Assembly (NCBI RefSeq): GCF_030053135.1 | Contig: NZ_CP125653.1 | Location: 476,618 to 540,617, forward strand | Source of the DNA: Rhizobium sp. BT04 | GTDB lineage: Bacteria > Pseudomonadota > Alphaproteobacteria > Rhizobiales > Rhizobiaceae | Direction: 5' to 3' | Length of the DNA: 64,000 bases | Part shown: piece after piece, positions 28,450-36,215 of the stretch | Numbering within the stretch: the first letter of the stretch is position 1 | Layout of the letters: the number at the start of each line of letters is the position of its first letter | Notes under the pieces: generated by a model | The model's database searches: none | What the model was told of the DNA's origin: nothing | The model's input: only the letters and a program-made list of their open reading frames with translations | Position numbers and translations under genes: made by a program

Positions 28450-29958
28450 TCACACCGACAGCCGGATGACGTTGTAGGACAGCGGTTTCAGCGCCGCCCG
28501 CACCCGTCCGTCCTCGATCTTGGCAGTCTCGACATTGACGGGAGCGACCGTCTTCGGCTGCCGAGCCGTATTGACGGCTTCGAGATCGCCATGGGTCATC
28601 TCCACCTGCTCGATCAGGCGGGCGCCGGCAAAGCCTTCCAGCCGGACATCGAGATCGAGCGCCGTATCGGGATGGCGGTTGACGGCAAAGAAGGTCAGCG
28701 ACCTGCCGTCTTCGGAATGAACCGCCGAGACGTCGAGATAGGGAACGTCGTTCTCCTCGTCGCTGTCATAGGTCGGACCGTCGACGACCAACTGCAGCGC
28801 CGTTCCGCGGCCATATCGGGAGGCGTAGTAGAAGGGATAATAGATCGTCTGGCGCCAGGCCGCACCGCCGTCTTCGGTCATGATAGGGGCGATGACGTTG
28901 ACGAGTTGGGCGATGCAGGCGATGCGCACCCGGTCGGAGCGGCGGATGAAGGTGTTCAGGATGCCGCCGACCTGCAGCACGTCCTCGAAATTATAGACGT
29001 CTTCCAAGAGATGCGGTGCATCCGGCCACTCGTCGCGCGCCAGGATCTCCTTGTCCTGCTGGTTGGAATGATACCAGACGTTCCATTCGTCGAAGGAAAT
29101 GCCGATCGTCTTCTTCGAGCGTTTCTTCGCCTTGATATAGTCGATCACGCCGCCGATCGTGGTGATGTAGCGGTCGAGCTTGGTGGCGCGGGCGAGATAG
29201 TTGAGGGTGTTTTTCTCGCGGTTGGCAAAATACATATGCAGCGAGATATGGTCGGCGCTGTCATAGCACTGCTCGAGCACCTGGGCTTCCCAATCGGGAT
29301 AGGTCTTCATATCGGAATTGGACGAGCCGCAGACCACGAGTTCGAGCGACTTGTCGAAGCCGCGCATGGCTTTGGCCGTCTCATCCGCCAGCCGGCCATA
29401 TTCATAGGCCGATTTGTGGCCGACCTGCCAGGGGCCGTCCATCTCGTTGCCGAGGCACCACAATTTGACATCGTGCGGATTGGACCAGCCGTGCTTGCGG
29501 CGCAGATCCGACCAATAGGTGCCGCCGGGATGATTGCAATATTCGAGGAAATTGCGGGCGGCGTCGAGGCCGCGCGATCCCAGATTGACGGCGAGCATCG
29601 GCTTGGTATTGGCCTTCTTGCACCAGTCGACGAATTCGTTGACGCCGATCTGGTTGGCCTCGCGGGTGCGCCAGGCGAGATCGAGGCGCACCGGGCGCTC
29701 GGAACGCGGGCCGACGCCGTCTTCCCAATTATAGGCCGAGACGAAATTGCCGCCGGGATAACGGCAGTAGGGCGTATCGAGTTCGCGCACCAGATCGAGC
29801 ACGTCGCGGCGAAAGCCGTCCTCGTCGGCTGTCGGATGTCCGGGCTCATAGATGCCGCCGTAGATCGCTCTGCCGAGATGCTCGAGAAACGAGCTGTAGA
29901 GCCTGGCGTCAATGGTCGCGATGCGGAAATCGCGGTGGGCAACGACATTCGTCTTCAA
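28450..29958 (-). CDS. abfA: Alpha-N-arabinofuranosidase, glycoside hydrolase family 51
   Basis: 502 aa, full family length. N-terminal LYSSFLEHLGRAIYGGIYEP and YCRYPGGNFVSAYNW are GH51 hallmarks. The retaining catalytic pair is visible: acid/base Glu172 in CLGNEMDGPWQ and nucleophile Glu291 in SFDEWNVW. No signal peptide, so it acts in the cytoplasm on imported arabinan or arabinoxylan fragments. The C-terminal 130 residues form the expected beta domain. First enzyme gene downstream of the ArsR-like regulator and followed 182 bp later by the transporter genes. Confidence 0.9.
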   Translation of the reverse strand: MKTNVVAHRDFRIATIDARLYSSFLEHLGRAIYGGIYEPGHPTADEDGFRRDVLDLVRELDTPYCRYPGGNFVSAYNWEDGVGPRSERPVRLDLAWRTREANQIGVNEFVDWCKKANTKPMLAVNLGSRGLDAARNFLEYCNHPGGTYWSDLRRKHGWSNPHDVKLWCLGNEMDGPWQVGHKSAYEYGRLADETAKAMRGFDKSLELVVCGSSNSDMKTYPDWEAQVLEQCYDSADHISLHMYFANREKNTLNYLARATKLDRYITTIGGVIDYIKAKKRSKKTIGISFDEWNVWYHSNQQDKEILARDEWPDAPHLLEDVYNFEDVLQVGGILNTFIRRSDRVRIACIAQLVNVIAPIMTEDGGAAWRQTIYYPFYYASRYGRGTALQLVVDGPTYDSDEENDVPYLDVSAVHSEDGRSLTFFAVNRHPDTALDLDVRLEGFAGARLIEQVEMTHGDLEAVNTARQPKTVAPVNVETAKIEDGRVRAALKPLSYNVIRLSV

Positions 29959-30167
29959 CGGATCCTCCCGTTTATGTATCAGAATTTTTGTTTTCTTGCC
30001 CTTAACTTGATATCAGGAATGTCGTGCTGTCAACCAAGTCGCATCTTTAATCATACTAATGCGATTTTCAGAAAAATCGTTTTATTACAGTAGTTTGATA
30101 TATTTCAGATGATGCTGATGTGAAAAAGAAGTGCAATATTGAAATCAGGATTTCCGATATCGTTTGC
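29959..30167 (-). promoter_or_regulatory. AT-rich promoter region of the arabinofuranosidase operon
   Basis: 209 bp of clearly AT-rich DNA. It contains an 11-bp match (30150-30160, minus strand ATATCGGAAAT) to a sequence inside the inverted repeat upstream of the regulator gene (31123-31133), a candidate operator. Several ATATC/GATAT words lie between. Confidence 0.5.
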
Positions 30168-31094
30168 TCAGACATGCAGCCGCATGATGATGTCGCGGCC
30201 ATGATTTCCGAAACCGCGGCCAAAAATATTGACGCCGCCGGTATGGCCGGCATTTTCGCCGATGCCGACCCTGAGCCGGATGGAGGAATGCTGGGCAAGG
30301 GCGAGATCGCTGAGCGTGACATTCGAGGCGGCGATGCCGTCGATGAAGGTGCCGCGCGTCGAGATCCGCCAGGTCTTCATCGTCCCGTATTGCGAGCCTT
30401 CGAGCTTCCACCAGGCCGGCGTGAAGGCGCCGCGCTTGTCGCCGTAATCGCCCGGCGACGTCCAGGTGCCGATCGCCATGCCGTTGACCCAGAGCGTGAT
30501 GTCGGAGGGCCAGTCCGGATTGGTGCCGGGCACCTCGGACGACAGCTCCAGCGAAAATTCGATGGCGCGGATATCCTTGTTCAACACCTTGGCATTGTTG
30601 GGGAATTTATATTCGACATAGCCCCTGCCGAACCACACCAGCCCGGCCTGCATGCGCTGCGGATCGAGGAAATAGTCGGGCACATCGAGTGGGCCGATGA
30701 CACTTTCGGTGGAGCAGAGACCGCAGGGCGCATGCACATCGCAGCTGGTGTAAAGCCCGACCGGCATCTCGACTTCGATAATATTGTTCGCCCTCTGGGC
30801 GGCACTTTCCTCGAAGCTGATCAGGATTTCGCTGTAGATCGCCGAGCAGATCTTCTGGTTTCCCTTGCGCGCCTTGGCCAGCTGCGAGTCGACCAGCCGG
30901 GCGTCTTCCAGGATCTGGATGCCGGTGGCGACGGTGGATTGGGGGAGGGAAAGGGCCCGCGCGATATCATTGATATTCATCGGCCCCTTGGCGCAGAGCA
31001 GCTTGAGAATCTCGATCCGCGCCGGTGCCGAAAGCGCCCGTATTGCCTCGCTATTCTCGCCGGCGGCGATCGTCAAAAACGAACGTTCCATCAT
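30168..31094 (-). CDS. ArsR-like transcriptional regulator with Cys cluster and C-terminal sensor domain
   Basis: 308 aa. Residues 16-80 are a winged-helix domain of ArsR type (ALSAPARIEILKLLCAKGPMNINDIARAL, then PQSTVATGIQILEDARLV). Residues 118-127 read CDVHAPCGLC, a C-x2-H-x2-C-x2-C motif that could hold zinc or a cluster. The C-terminal 170 residues (ITLWVNGMAIGTWTSPGDYGDKRG and NIFGRGFGNHGRDIIM) look like a beta-rich ligand domain. ArsR proteins of this size are unusual. Upstream of and collinear with abfA; probably controls it. Confidence 0.75.
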   Translation of the reverse strand: MMERSFLTIAAGENSEAIRALSAPARIEILKLLCAKGPMNINDIARALSLPQSTVATGIQILEDARLVDSQLAKARKGNQKICSAIYSEILISFEESAAQRANNIIEVEMPVGLYTSCDVHAPCGLCSTESVIGPLDVPDYFLDPQRMQAGLVWFGRGYVEYKFPNNAKVLNKDIRAIEFSLELSSEVPGTNPDWPSDITLWVNGMAIGTWTSPGDYGDKRGAFTPAWWKLEGSQYGTMKTWRISTRGTFIDGIAASNVTLSDLALAQHSSIRLRVGIGENAGHTGGVNIFGRGFGNHGRDIIMRLHV

Positions 31095-31116
31095 TCCCCC
31101 ATATGACCCGATGAAA

Positions 31117-31145
31117 TGATGTATATCGGAAATAATGATACATCA
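31117..31145 (-). promoter_or_regulatory. Inverted repeat upstream of the ArsR-like gene
   Basis: Arms TGATGTAT (31117-31124) and ATACATCA (31138-31145), 22 nt before the start codon, with ATATCGGAAAT (31123-31133) inside. A good candidate for autoregulation. Confidence 0.55.
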
Positions 31146-31263
31146 AGGGAGGAGCGCTTGCCGTTTGATGATTGCCGTCGAAATTGACCGCGATCAGGGC
31201 GCTTGCGAGAGTGGAGAAGGCCTAGAGACGGTCAGCGGCTTGCGCGGGGCCGCCCGCACGGTC

Positions 31264-32139
31264 TCATTGGTCGCGGTTCCAGCCTTTGCTTTCAGCGGTC
31301 TTGGCGACGAGGGATGCATAATCCCGGCCGATCTCGTCGAGCTTTTTCACCAATTCGCCGTCCGCTCCGCCGAGCAGGCTTTGATAGTCCTCGCCTTGTT
31401 TCGACTTCTCCCAATCATTGCCGATGAAGCGTGCGGTTGCCTTGCCGGAGGAAGACACTTCCGGTTTCGGATCGGCAAACGATGCGGCGGTGCGTTTCAG
31501 GCCCTCCTGGAAGGCCGCGTCATCAAGGCCGCTGTACGGCTTTCCTTCGGAATTCGTTACATTGAGGAAGATCTGCTCATCTCCGAAGGCGGTGTAACCG
31601 CCGCCCAGGCCTTTTTTCGTTGCGTCCGCCGCCTCGAAGAATTTCTGCGCGACGGTGGCGTTGAGGCTGTCTTGGGGAAAGCGGACGACGACAAAGCCGG
31701 TTTTGCCTGTCGTATCGTCAAGGCGGGAGGCAAGGACGCTATATTGACGGAAGACGTAGCCGAGCGAACCGGCAAGCCGATCAGCCGTGGCGTCATCGAG
31801 ATCTCCCTCGGTCTGAAGCGACGCATTGGTTTTGAGCAGATACCCGCCGGGTGTTACCTCTGTCTCCAAGGCCTCGGGGTCGAGGCCATTGGCTGTGATG
31901 ATCTTCGGCACGATCTCTTTGAGCACTTCGGCGGAAAATGTCGCTCGATCGTCATAGCTGGCCTCAGCAAGCCGCGGCAGATGGAAGCCTGCGGAAGGGG
32001 TTGCCTCGTAGGACAGAAGCACCTTTTCGGCTGCCAGCGCCGTATGCTGGAATGCAAATGGAATGGTAACAGCGAGAACGGCTGCCCTCACCATGGTTCG
32101 CAATGCCGGGGTTGCCTGGGCGAAAAATCTGTTTTGCAT
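31264..32139 (-). CDS. Secreted hypothetical protein
   Basis: 291 aa. Residues 1-36 form a signal peptide (MQNRFFAQATPALRTMVRAAVLAVTI, ending ALA near 36). The mature part is soluble, without Cys, and has a region of alternating strands and helices (VPKIITANGLDPEALETEVTPGG, KTGFVVVRFPQDSLNATVAQKF). No known domain recognised. Stands alone; direction leftward like its neighbours. Confidence 0.6.
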   Translation of the reverse strand: MQNRFFAQATPALRTMVRAAVLAVTIPFAFQHTALAAEKVLLSYEATPSAGFHLPRLAEASYDDRATFSAEVLKEIVPKIITANGLDPEALETEVTPGGYLLKTNASLQTEGDLDDATADRLAGSLGYVFRQYSVLASRLDDTTGKTGFVVVRFPQDSLNATVAQKFFEAADATKKGLGGGYTAFGDEQIFLNVTNSEGKPYSGLDDAAFQEGLKRTAASFADPKPEVSSSGKATARFIGNDWEKSKQGEDYQSLLGGADGELVKKLDEIGRDYASLVAKTAESKGWNRDQ

Positions 32140-32309
32140 GCAATATGGTCCTGGTTGAACGTGACAGCGTCTTTGTTGTCGATCCCGCCGACCTGACGGC
32201 TGAGAGATGGAGCTTGTGGCTGTTTGCCTGTGGGCGCATGCCTGATTGGGTGGCCGCCTGCAGCGTCAATGTGCGGAGGGATTGAGGGGCGGCGGCCTCG
32301 GCCTGCCCT

Positions 32310-32501
32310 TCAATAGCGATGCCGGTAGTGGCGTGACGAAATTTCGCTGCAGAGGTCGGCGCATCGCGATTGGAGTTCCCGATCCGTGCCGTCCTCGAAA
32401 TGGTCGTCCAGCAGCAGGGCGCGATACTCTCGGGCAAGCAACCGCGTTTCGAGATCGTCGCGCAGCGCCGAGAGCCGGAAGAATTGGCGTAGTCTGCCCA
32501 T
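32310..32501 (-). CDS. Small hypothetical protein
   Basis: 63 aa, starts MGRLRQFFRLSALRDDLETR after GGAGAGACATC. Charged and helical, ending in SSRHYRHRY. It follows the 78-aa gene after 13 nt and is likely cotranscribed with it. No recognised family. Confidence 0.5.
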   Translation of the reverse strand: MGRLRQFFRLSALRDDLETRLLAREYRALLLDDHFEDGTDRELQSRCADLCSEISSRHYRHRY

Positions 32502-32514
32502 GATGTCTCTCCGA

Positions 32515-32751
32515 TCAGGCCGCGCGACGAACGCCGGGCTGTGGCGCCGACATCAGTGTGTGGATTGCCCTGAGCACGTCCGACGGCGAGGCAAAGTGCT
32601 GGCCGTCGAGGTCATGCACATGAAACTTCACGGCGATGAATTTCAGCGAGTCCTTGTCGGGAACGACGATACCGACGGGAACGCCGGCGTATTCGATCAC
32701 CTGTTTGACCATTGCAACCATCCGATAAATCGGCCCTTTGGCGAAGCGCAT
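32515..32751 (-). CDS. Small hypothetical protein downstream of a large palindrome
   Basis: 78 aa from ATG 32751; in-frame ATGs at 32721 and 32712 are possible starts and none has a good ribosome site. KQVIEYAGVPVGIVVPDKDSLKFIAVKFHVHDLDGQHF looks like a small alpha/beta domain. The 39-nt palindrome 32763-32801, which contains the sulfur-island dyad, lies directly upstream, so this gene may belong to the same regulon. Function unknown. Confidence 0.5.
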   Translation of the reverse strand: MRFAKGPIYRMVAMVKQVIEYAGVPVGIVVPDKDSLKFIAVKFHVHDLDGQHFASPSDVLRAIHTLMSAPQPGVRRAA

Positions 32752-32762
32752 TCGGGCAGGGG

Positions 32763-32801
32763 CACAGATATAGTCTATCGATTTAATAGATTATATCTGT
32801 G
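32763..32801. promoter_or_regulatory. 39-nt palindrome containing dyad site 1
   Basis: Outer arms CACAGATATA (32763-32772) and TATATCTGTG (32792-32801) enclose GTCTATCGATTTAATAGAT (32773-32791), which has the GTCTAT-N7-ATAGAT form seen upstream of other genes to the right. The most extended member of the set. Confidence 0.65.
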
Positions 32802-32979
32802 GGCGATGGGGATGACCATTCCGATCGATACCAAATGAATCCCGTAATCGGAGAAAATAATTCTAATATACACGTAGGACGGCGCATCGCTGCGTCGATG
32901 CCTTCTTCCCAAGGGATCCGCAAGGTTGCGCTCGGCGTCTTCGTCATCGCGCAGCCGGAATTCGTTGCGAAACCTCTGG

Positions 32980-33588
32980 CTAAGAGCCCGACCTTCCCGT
33001 CTTGCCTTCGCGCTTTTCGAGATGATGGAGAAGCCGCCGCAGAGTGTTCGACAGGGCGGTGATCTCCTCGTCGCCCAGTTCTGCGACAAGTGCATCCTCA
33101 TGGCGGAGAAGGGCGTCGACGGTCGTCTCGACCAATTCCTTGCCTTGCGGTGTGAGTTCAATCCAGACGGCCCGTTGATCGCCGGCCGTCGAACTTGGCC
33201 GGTTGTTATGATCGTCGGTGGTCATGGCGCGAGCGCTGGTACTGCGAACCAACCCGGCAGCCTCTGCTCGCTCGACCCGCTGTGTGATCGCTCCCTTGCT
33301 CACGCTGCAACGGGCTGCCAACTCGCTTACCCGAAGCCGATAGGGAGGGCCGGATCGCCGGAGATTTGCCAAAAGATCGCGGATCGCCGGTTCCATGCCC
33401 AGTTGGTTCATCGTCCGGCGTCGATCGTCAGAAAGCAGTTTTGCGATGCGCCAGATGCGAGTGATGACACCGATTGACCGGACCGGCAGGTCCGGCCGCG
33501 CGACCGCCCATTCTCGTTGAATCAGATCGGTTTCGTCGGGGGCGGCTGCTCTTTGCAGTGCCTCGTTGTGGCTATCATTGTTTGACAT
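32980..33588 (-). CDS. MarR-family transcriptional regulator
   Basis: 202 aa. Residues about 85-165 form the MarR winged helix (RLRVSELAARCSVSKGAITQRVERAEAAGLV, then RAVWIELTPQGKELV with the wing). The helix-turn-helix is standard; the wing contains a longer polar insert (TTDDHNNRPSSTAGDQ). Divergent from an SDR gene, with a perfect 16-bp palindrome between them, so it probably represses both. Confidence 0.85.
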   Translation of the reverse strand: MSNNDSHNEALQRAAAPDETDLIQREWAVARPDLPVRSIGVITRIWRIAKLLSDDRRRTMNQLGMEPAIRDLLANLRRSGPPYRLRVSELAARCSVSKGAITQRVERAEAAGLVRSTSARAMTTDDHNNRPSSTAGDQRAVWIELTPQGKELVETTVDALLRHEDALVAELGDEEITALSNTLRRLLHHLEKREGKTGRSGS

Positions 33589-33594
33589 ATATAT

Positions 33595-33610
33595 TGTTTA
33601 GATCTAAACA
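33595..33610. promoter_or_regulatory. MarR operator candidate
   Basis: Perfect 16-bp palindrome TGTTTAGATCTAAACA, 6 nt upstream of the marR start and 45 nt upstream of the SDR start. Confidence 0.7.
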
Positions 33611-33654
33611 TAACCTGTGTCAAAGATCTTTCCATCCAGGAGCAAGGCCCAAAA

Positions 33655-34407
33655 ATGTCGAGAACCGTTGTCATCACCGGCGGGGCTTCGGGCATCGGAC
33701 GCGCTTGCGCCATCCATTTTGCTGCCGAAGGCGATCGTGTTTTCATAACCGGGAGACGCGCCGCCTTGCTGGAGGAGGTGGGAATTGCAGTCGGAGCGAC
33801 AGCCGTCGCCTTCGACGCCTCGGACCCTCTGGCAGTCGCCGAAGCCCTCGACAGATTTCCGGCCAAAGTCGATGTGCTCGTCAATTGCGCGGGCGGCAAT
33901 ACCGATCTGGCGCGCCCGGAGTCACGAGACCCGATGGCGACACCGAGGCCGGCGGATAGGTTAGGCCAAATTGCCGCACGCTGGCGTGCAAACTTCGACG
34001 CCAACGTCTTGTCGGCCGTCCTTGTGACGGAGGCGATCGAAGATCGTCTTGCCGAGAACGCGCGCATCGTCACGATCGGATCGATTGCCGGTCGTACCGG
34101 CGGAGGAGGGTCTTACGGGGCGGCCAAAGCGGCGATCGAAGCATGGACCAGCGATCTGGCACGTTCACTCGGGCATCGGCACATCACCGCCAATGTTGTC
34201 GCGCCAGGGCTTATCGAGAGCACGGAGTTCTTTCACGGCAAACTGACCGACGCGCGCCGCGCGCACCTCGTTGAGGCGACCTTCACCAAACGGGCCGGAC
34301 GGCCAGACGATGTCGTGGCTACTGTGGCCTTTCTCGCCTCATCGGGAGCCGGACACATCACCGGCCAGGTCATACCGGTCAATGGCGGCGCGCACCTGGC
34401 GCGGTAG
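33655..34407 (+). CDS. Short-chain dehydrogenase/reductase (SDR)
   Basis: 250 aa, classical SDR size. TGGASGIG NAD(P)-binding motif at residues 8-15, VLVNCAGG at about 74-81, catalytic Ser in IGSIAG and the Tyr-Lys pair in SYGAAKA. C-terminal IPVNGGAHL is typical. Electron donor and substrate cannot be told. Divergent from the MarR gene and presumably induced when its ligand is bound. Confidence 0.88.
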   Translation: MSRTVVITGGASGIGRACAIHFAAEGDRVFITGRRAALLEEVGIAVGATAVAFDASDPLAVAEALDRFPAKVDVLVNCAGGNTDLARPESRDPMATPRPADRLGQIAARWRANFDANVLSAVLVTEAIEDRLAENARIVTIGSIAGRTGGGGSYGAAKAAIEAWTSDLARSLGHRHITANVVAPGLIESTEFFHGKLTDARRAHLVEATFTKRAGRPDDVVATVAFLASSGAGHITGQVIPVNGGAHLAR

Positions 34408-34486
34408 TGCTGCCGGTTTCGCAAAATTCCTGACTTCTGCTATGCGAAGGGTTCGTTCGGCGAGGTGGAGATACACGGGTTCTCCA

Positions 34487-35005
34487 ATGCGTGAGCTTCA
34501 AGAGTTGGCGGCATATCACGAGGCGGGTCATGCCGTGACGGCATGGACCCAGCGGCTTACGATTTACTCCGCTTCGATCGCGGCGGACCCGGAAAACGCC
34601 GGATATGTGATCCATCAGGACAGCCTGAGACCGGGCGACCTGAGTTTCAGTCCTCAATCAGCACGGACGCGTCTTGCCGCCGAGCGGAATATCCGGGTGG
34701 CGTTGGCCGGGGAGATTGCGCAAAGGCTTTTTGATCCTTCCAGCGTGGACCACAGGCACAGCGCAAATGATCGTCTCGCTGTGAATACTCTGTTGGTCAC
34801 CCTCCATGGCGCCATGCACCGGAGCCTGATCGATGCTCATCTCCAATTGCTGGAGATTGAGACGAAGCTCATCGTCAGCAAATACTGGTCGGTAATAGAG
34901 GCAGTTGCGTCCGAGCTGCTGCGGCAAGAGCGGCTGACGGGCGCACGGCTGCGGCGCGTGATCACCGAAGTCACCTCCCGATGGCGGCTTTCGAGAAGTG
35001 ATTAG
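34487..35005 (+). CDS. Stand-alone M41-like zinc metallopeptidase
   Basis: 172 aa; ATG 34487. Residues 8-15 read AYHEAGHA, the HExxH zinc site in the form found in FtsH peptidases (HEAGHA). A later DHRHSANDRLAVNTL offers the third ligand Asp at the place where FtsH has a D in its ASNDL-like motif. No AAA ATPase or transmembrane part is present, so it is only the peptidase domain of an FtsH-like enzyme, soluble and without its unfoldase. Substrate unknown. No partner ATPase is next to it. Confidence 0.65.
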   Translation: MRELQELAAYHEAGHAVTAWTQRLTIYSASIAADPENAGYVIHQDSLRPGDLSFSPQSARTRLAAERNIRVALAGEIAQRLFDPSSVDHRHSANDRLAVNTLLVTLHGAMHRSLIDAHLQLLEIETKLIVSKYWSVIEAVASELLRQERLTGARLRRVITEVTSRWRLSRSD

Positions 35006-35012
35006 CGGCTAG

Positions 35013-35044
35013 CGTGAGATTCGACACCATGGCCGAATCTCACG
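35013..35044. terminator. Bidirectional hairpin between converging genes
   Basis: Perfect 11-bp arms CGTGAGATTCG (35013-35023) and CGAATCTCACG (35034-35044) with a 10-nt loop, between the M41-like gene (ends 35005) and the SsuA-like gene (ends 35100). No long T-run on either side. Confidence 0.5.
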
Positions 35045-35099
35045 AAAGGCCTCGCCGGCTTTTCGCCGGAGGCGGCAGCTCAGATCTTGACGATAAGCA

Positions 35100-36056
35100 T
35101 CACGCCTTGCCCTTGCGGACAACGTCCGCAATCGTCACCTGCTTGGGAATGAGTTTGAGTTTGAAAAAGGTGTCGGCGATGCTCTGCTGTTGCGCGACGA
35201 CAGTGTCATCCAGGCTTTTGACCCCGTAGGACTGGCGCTCGAGCGCCTTGACGAGCACAGGTTTGGGGATGCCGACCGATGGTGATAGCTCCGCAGCCGC
35301 AGCCGCGGTGTCGGACTTGGTCCATTCATCGATCTCGGAAATAGCCCCGATCAAGACATCGATCGCCTCGGCGTGGCCGTCGACCAAGGTCTTGGTGCCG
35401 AGATAGAACTGGTGATTGGGAACGATGCCCTCGCCGTTTCTGAGCTCGCGCGCTTCGATCGCCACTTCCGCCGCTGCCTGGAAGGGATCCCAAATGACCC
35501 ACGCATCGACCGCGCCCTTTTCGAAGGCTGCGCGGCCGTCGGCCGGGGCGAGGAAGGTTGGCTCCACATCCTCATAGGTCAAGCCGGCTTCTTCCAGCGC
35601 CTTGACGAGCAGGTAATGCACGTTCGAGCCCTTGTTGAAGGCGACCTTCTTGCCCTTCAGCTCCGCGACTGATTTGATGGGGCTGTCCTTCGGAACAAGG
35701 ATGGCTTCGCCGCGCGGGGCGGGCGGCTCGTGGGCGATGTAGACGAGCGGCGCGTTCGCGGCCTGGGCGAAGATCGGCGGCGTTTCGCCGGTCGATCCGA
35801 AATCGACGGCACCGGCGTTCAGGGCCTCGAGCAACTGGGGACCGCCCGGAAATTCGGTCCATTCAACCGTATAGCCGATGGATTCCAGTTTCTTCTCCAG
35901 CGTCCCCTTGCCTTTGAGAAGCACCAGCGTTCCATATTTCTGGTAGCCGATACGCACGACCTTATCAGCCGCGCCGGCCAGTCGAACATGCGTCAAAGGT
36001 GTCGCGATGGCGCCTGCCACCACCGCTGTGAAAGCGCGTCTTGTGATCTTCATCAT
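35100..36056 (-). CDS. ssuA: Aliphatic sulfonate-type periplasmic binding protein (SsuA-like)
   Basis: 318 aa. Twin-arginine-like N-terminus (MMKITRRAFTAVVAGAIATP) with cleavage near AGA-A. The sequence VRIGYQKYGTLVLLKGKGTLEKKL, FPGGPQLLEALNAGAVDFGSTGETPP is characteristic of SsuA/TauA-type proteins. Takes up sulfonates as sulfur source during sulfate limitation in the known family. No ssuB or ssuC is adjacent, so it depends on permease and ATPase genes elsewhere. A dyad site (36092-36110) lies 35 nt upstream of the start. Confidence 0.85.
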   Translation of the reverse strand: MMKITRRAFTAVVAGAIATPLTHVRLAGAADKVVRIGYQKYGTLVLLKGKGTLEKKLESIGYTVEWTEFPGGPQLLEALNAGAVDFGSTGETPPIFAQAANAPLVYIAHEPPAPRGEAILVPKDSPIKSVAELKGKKVAFNKGSNVHYLLVKALEEAGLTYEDVEPTFLAPADGRAAFEKGAVDAWVIWDPFQAAAEVAIEARELRNGEGIVPNHQFYLGTKTLVDGHAEAIDVLIGAISEIDEWTKSDTAAAAAELSPSVGIPKPVLVKALERQSYGVKSLDDTVVAQQQSIADTFFKLKLIPKQVTIADVVRKGKA

Positions 36057-36091
36057 AGCCTCCGGAATGAGATGAGGCTAAATTAAAGCGT

Positions 36092-36110
36092 CTCTATATT
36101 TTTCATAGAA
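36092..36110 (-). promoter_or_regulatory. Dyad site 2, upstream of ssuA
   Basis: CTCTAT-ATTTTTC-ATAGAA on the plus strand (6-7-6 spacing), 36 nt upstream of the start codon. Confidence 0.55.
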
Positions 36111-36215
36111 TATACGTGCTCCGGCATCCGCTTCTGCGGGATTCGCTTTTTTGTTCTGTTCCGGCAGCGAGCAAAAAGAACCGCACCTGGCAAGAAATCA
36201 CGCCAGGGCGATGTT

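Noticed and set aside
28423..30093. 556-codon plus-strand frame opposite abfA
   Set aside because: Shadow of the GH51 gene, which has its catalytic residues intact.
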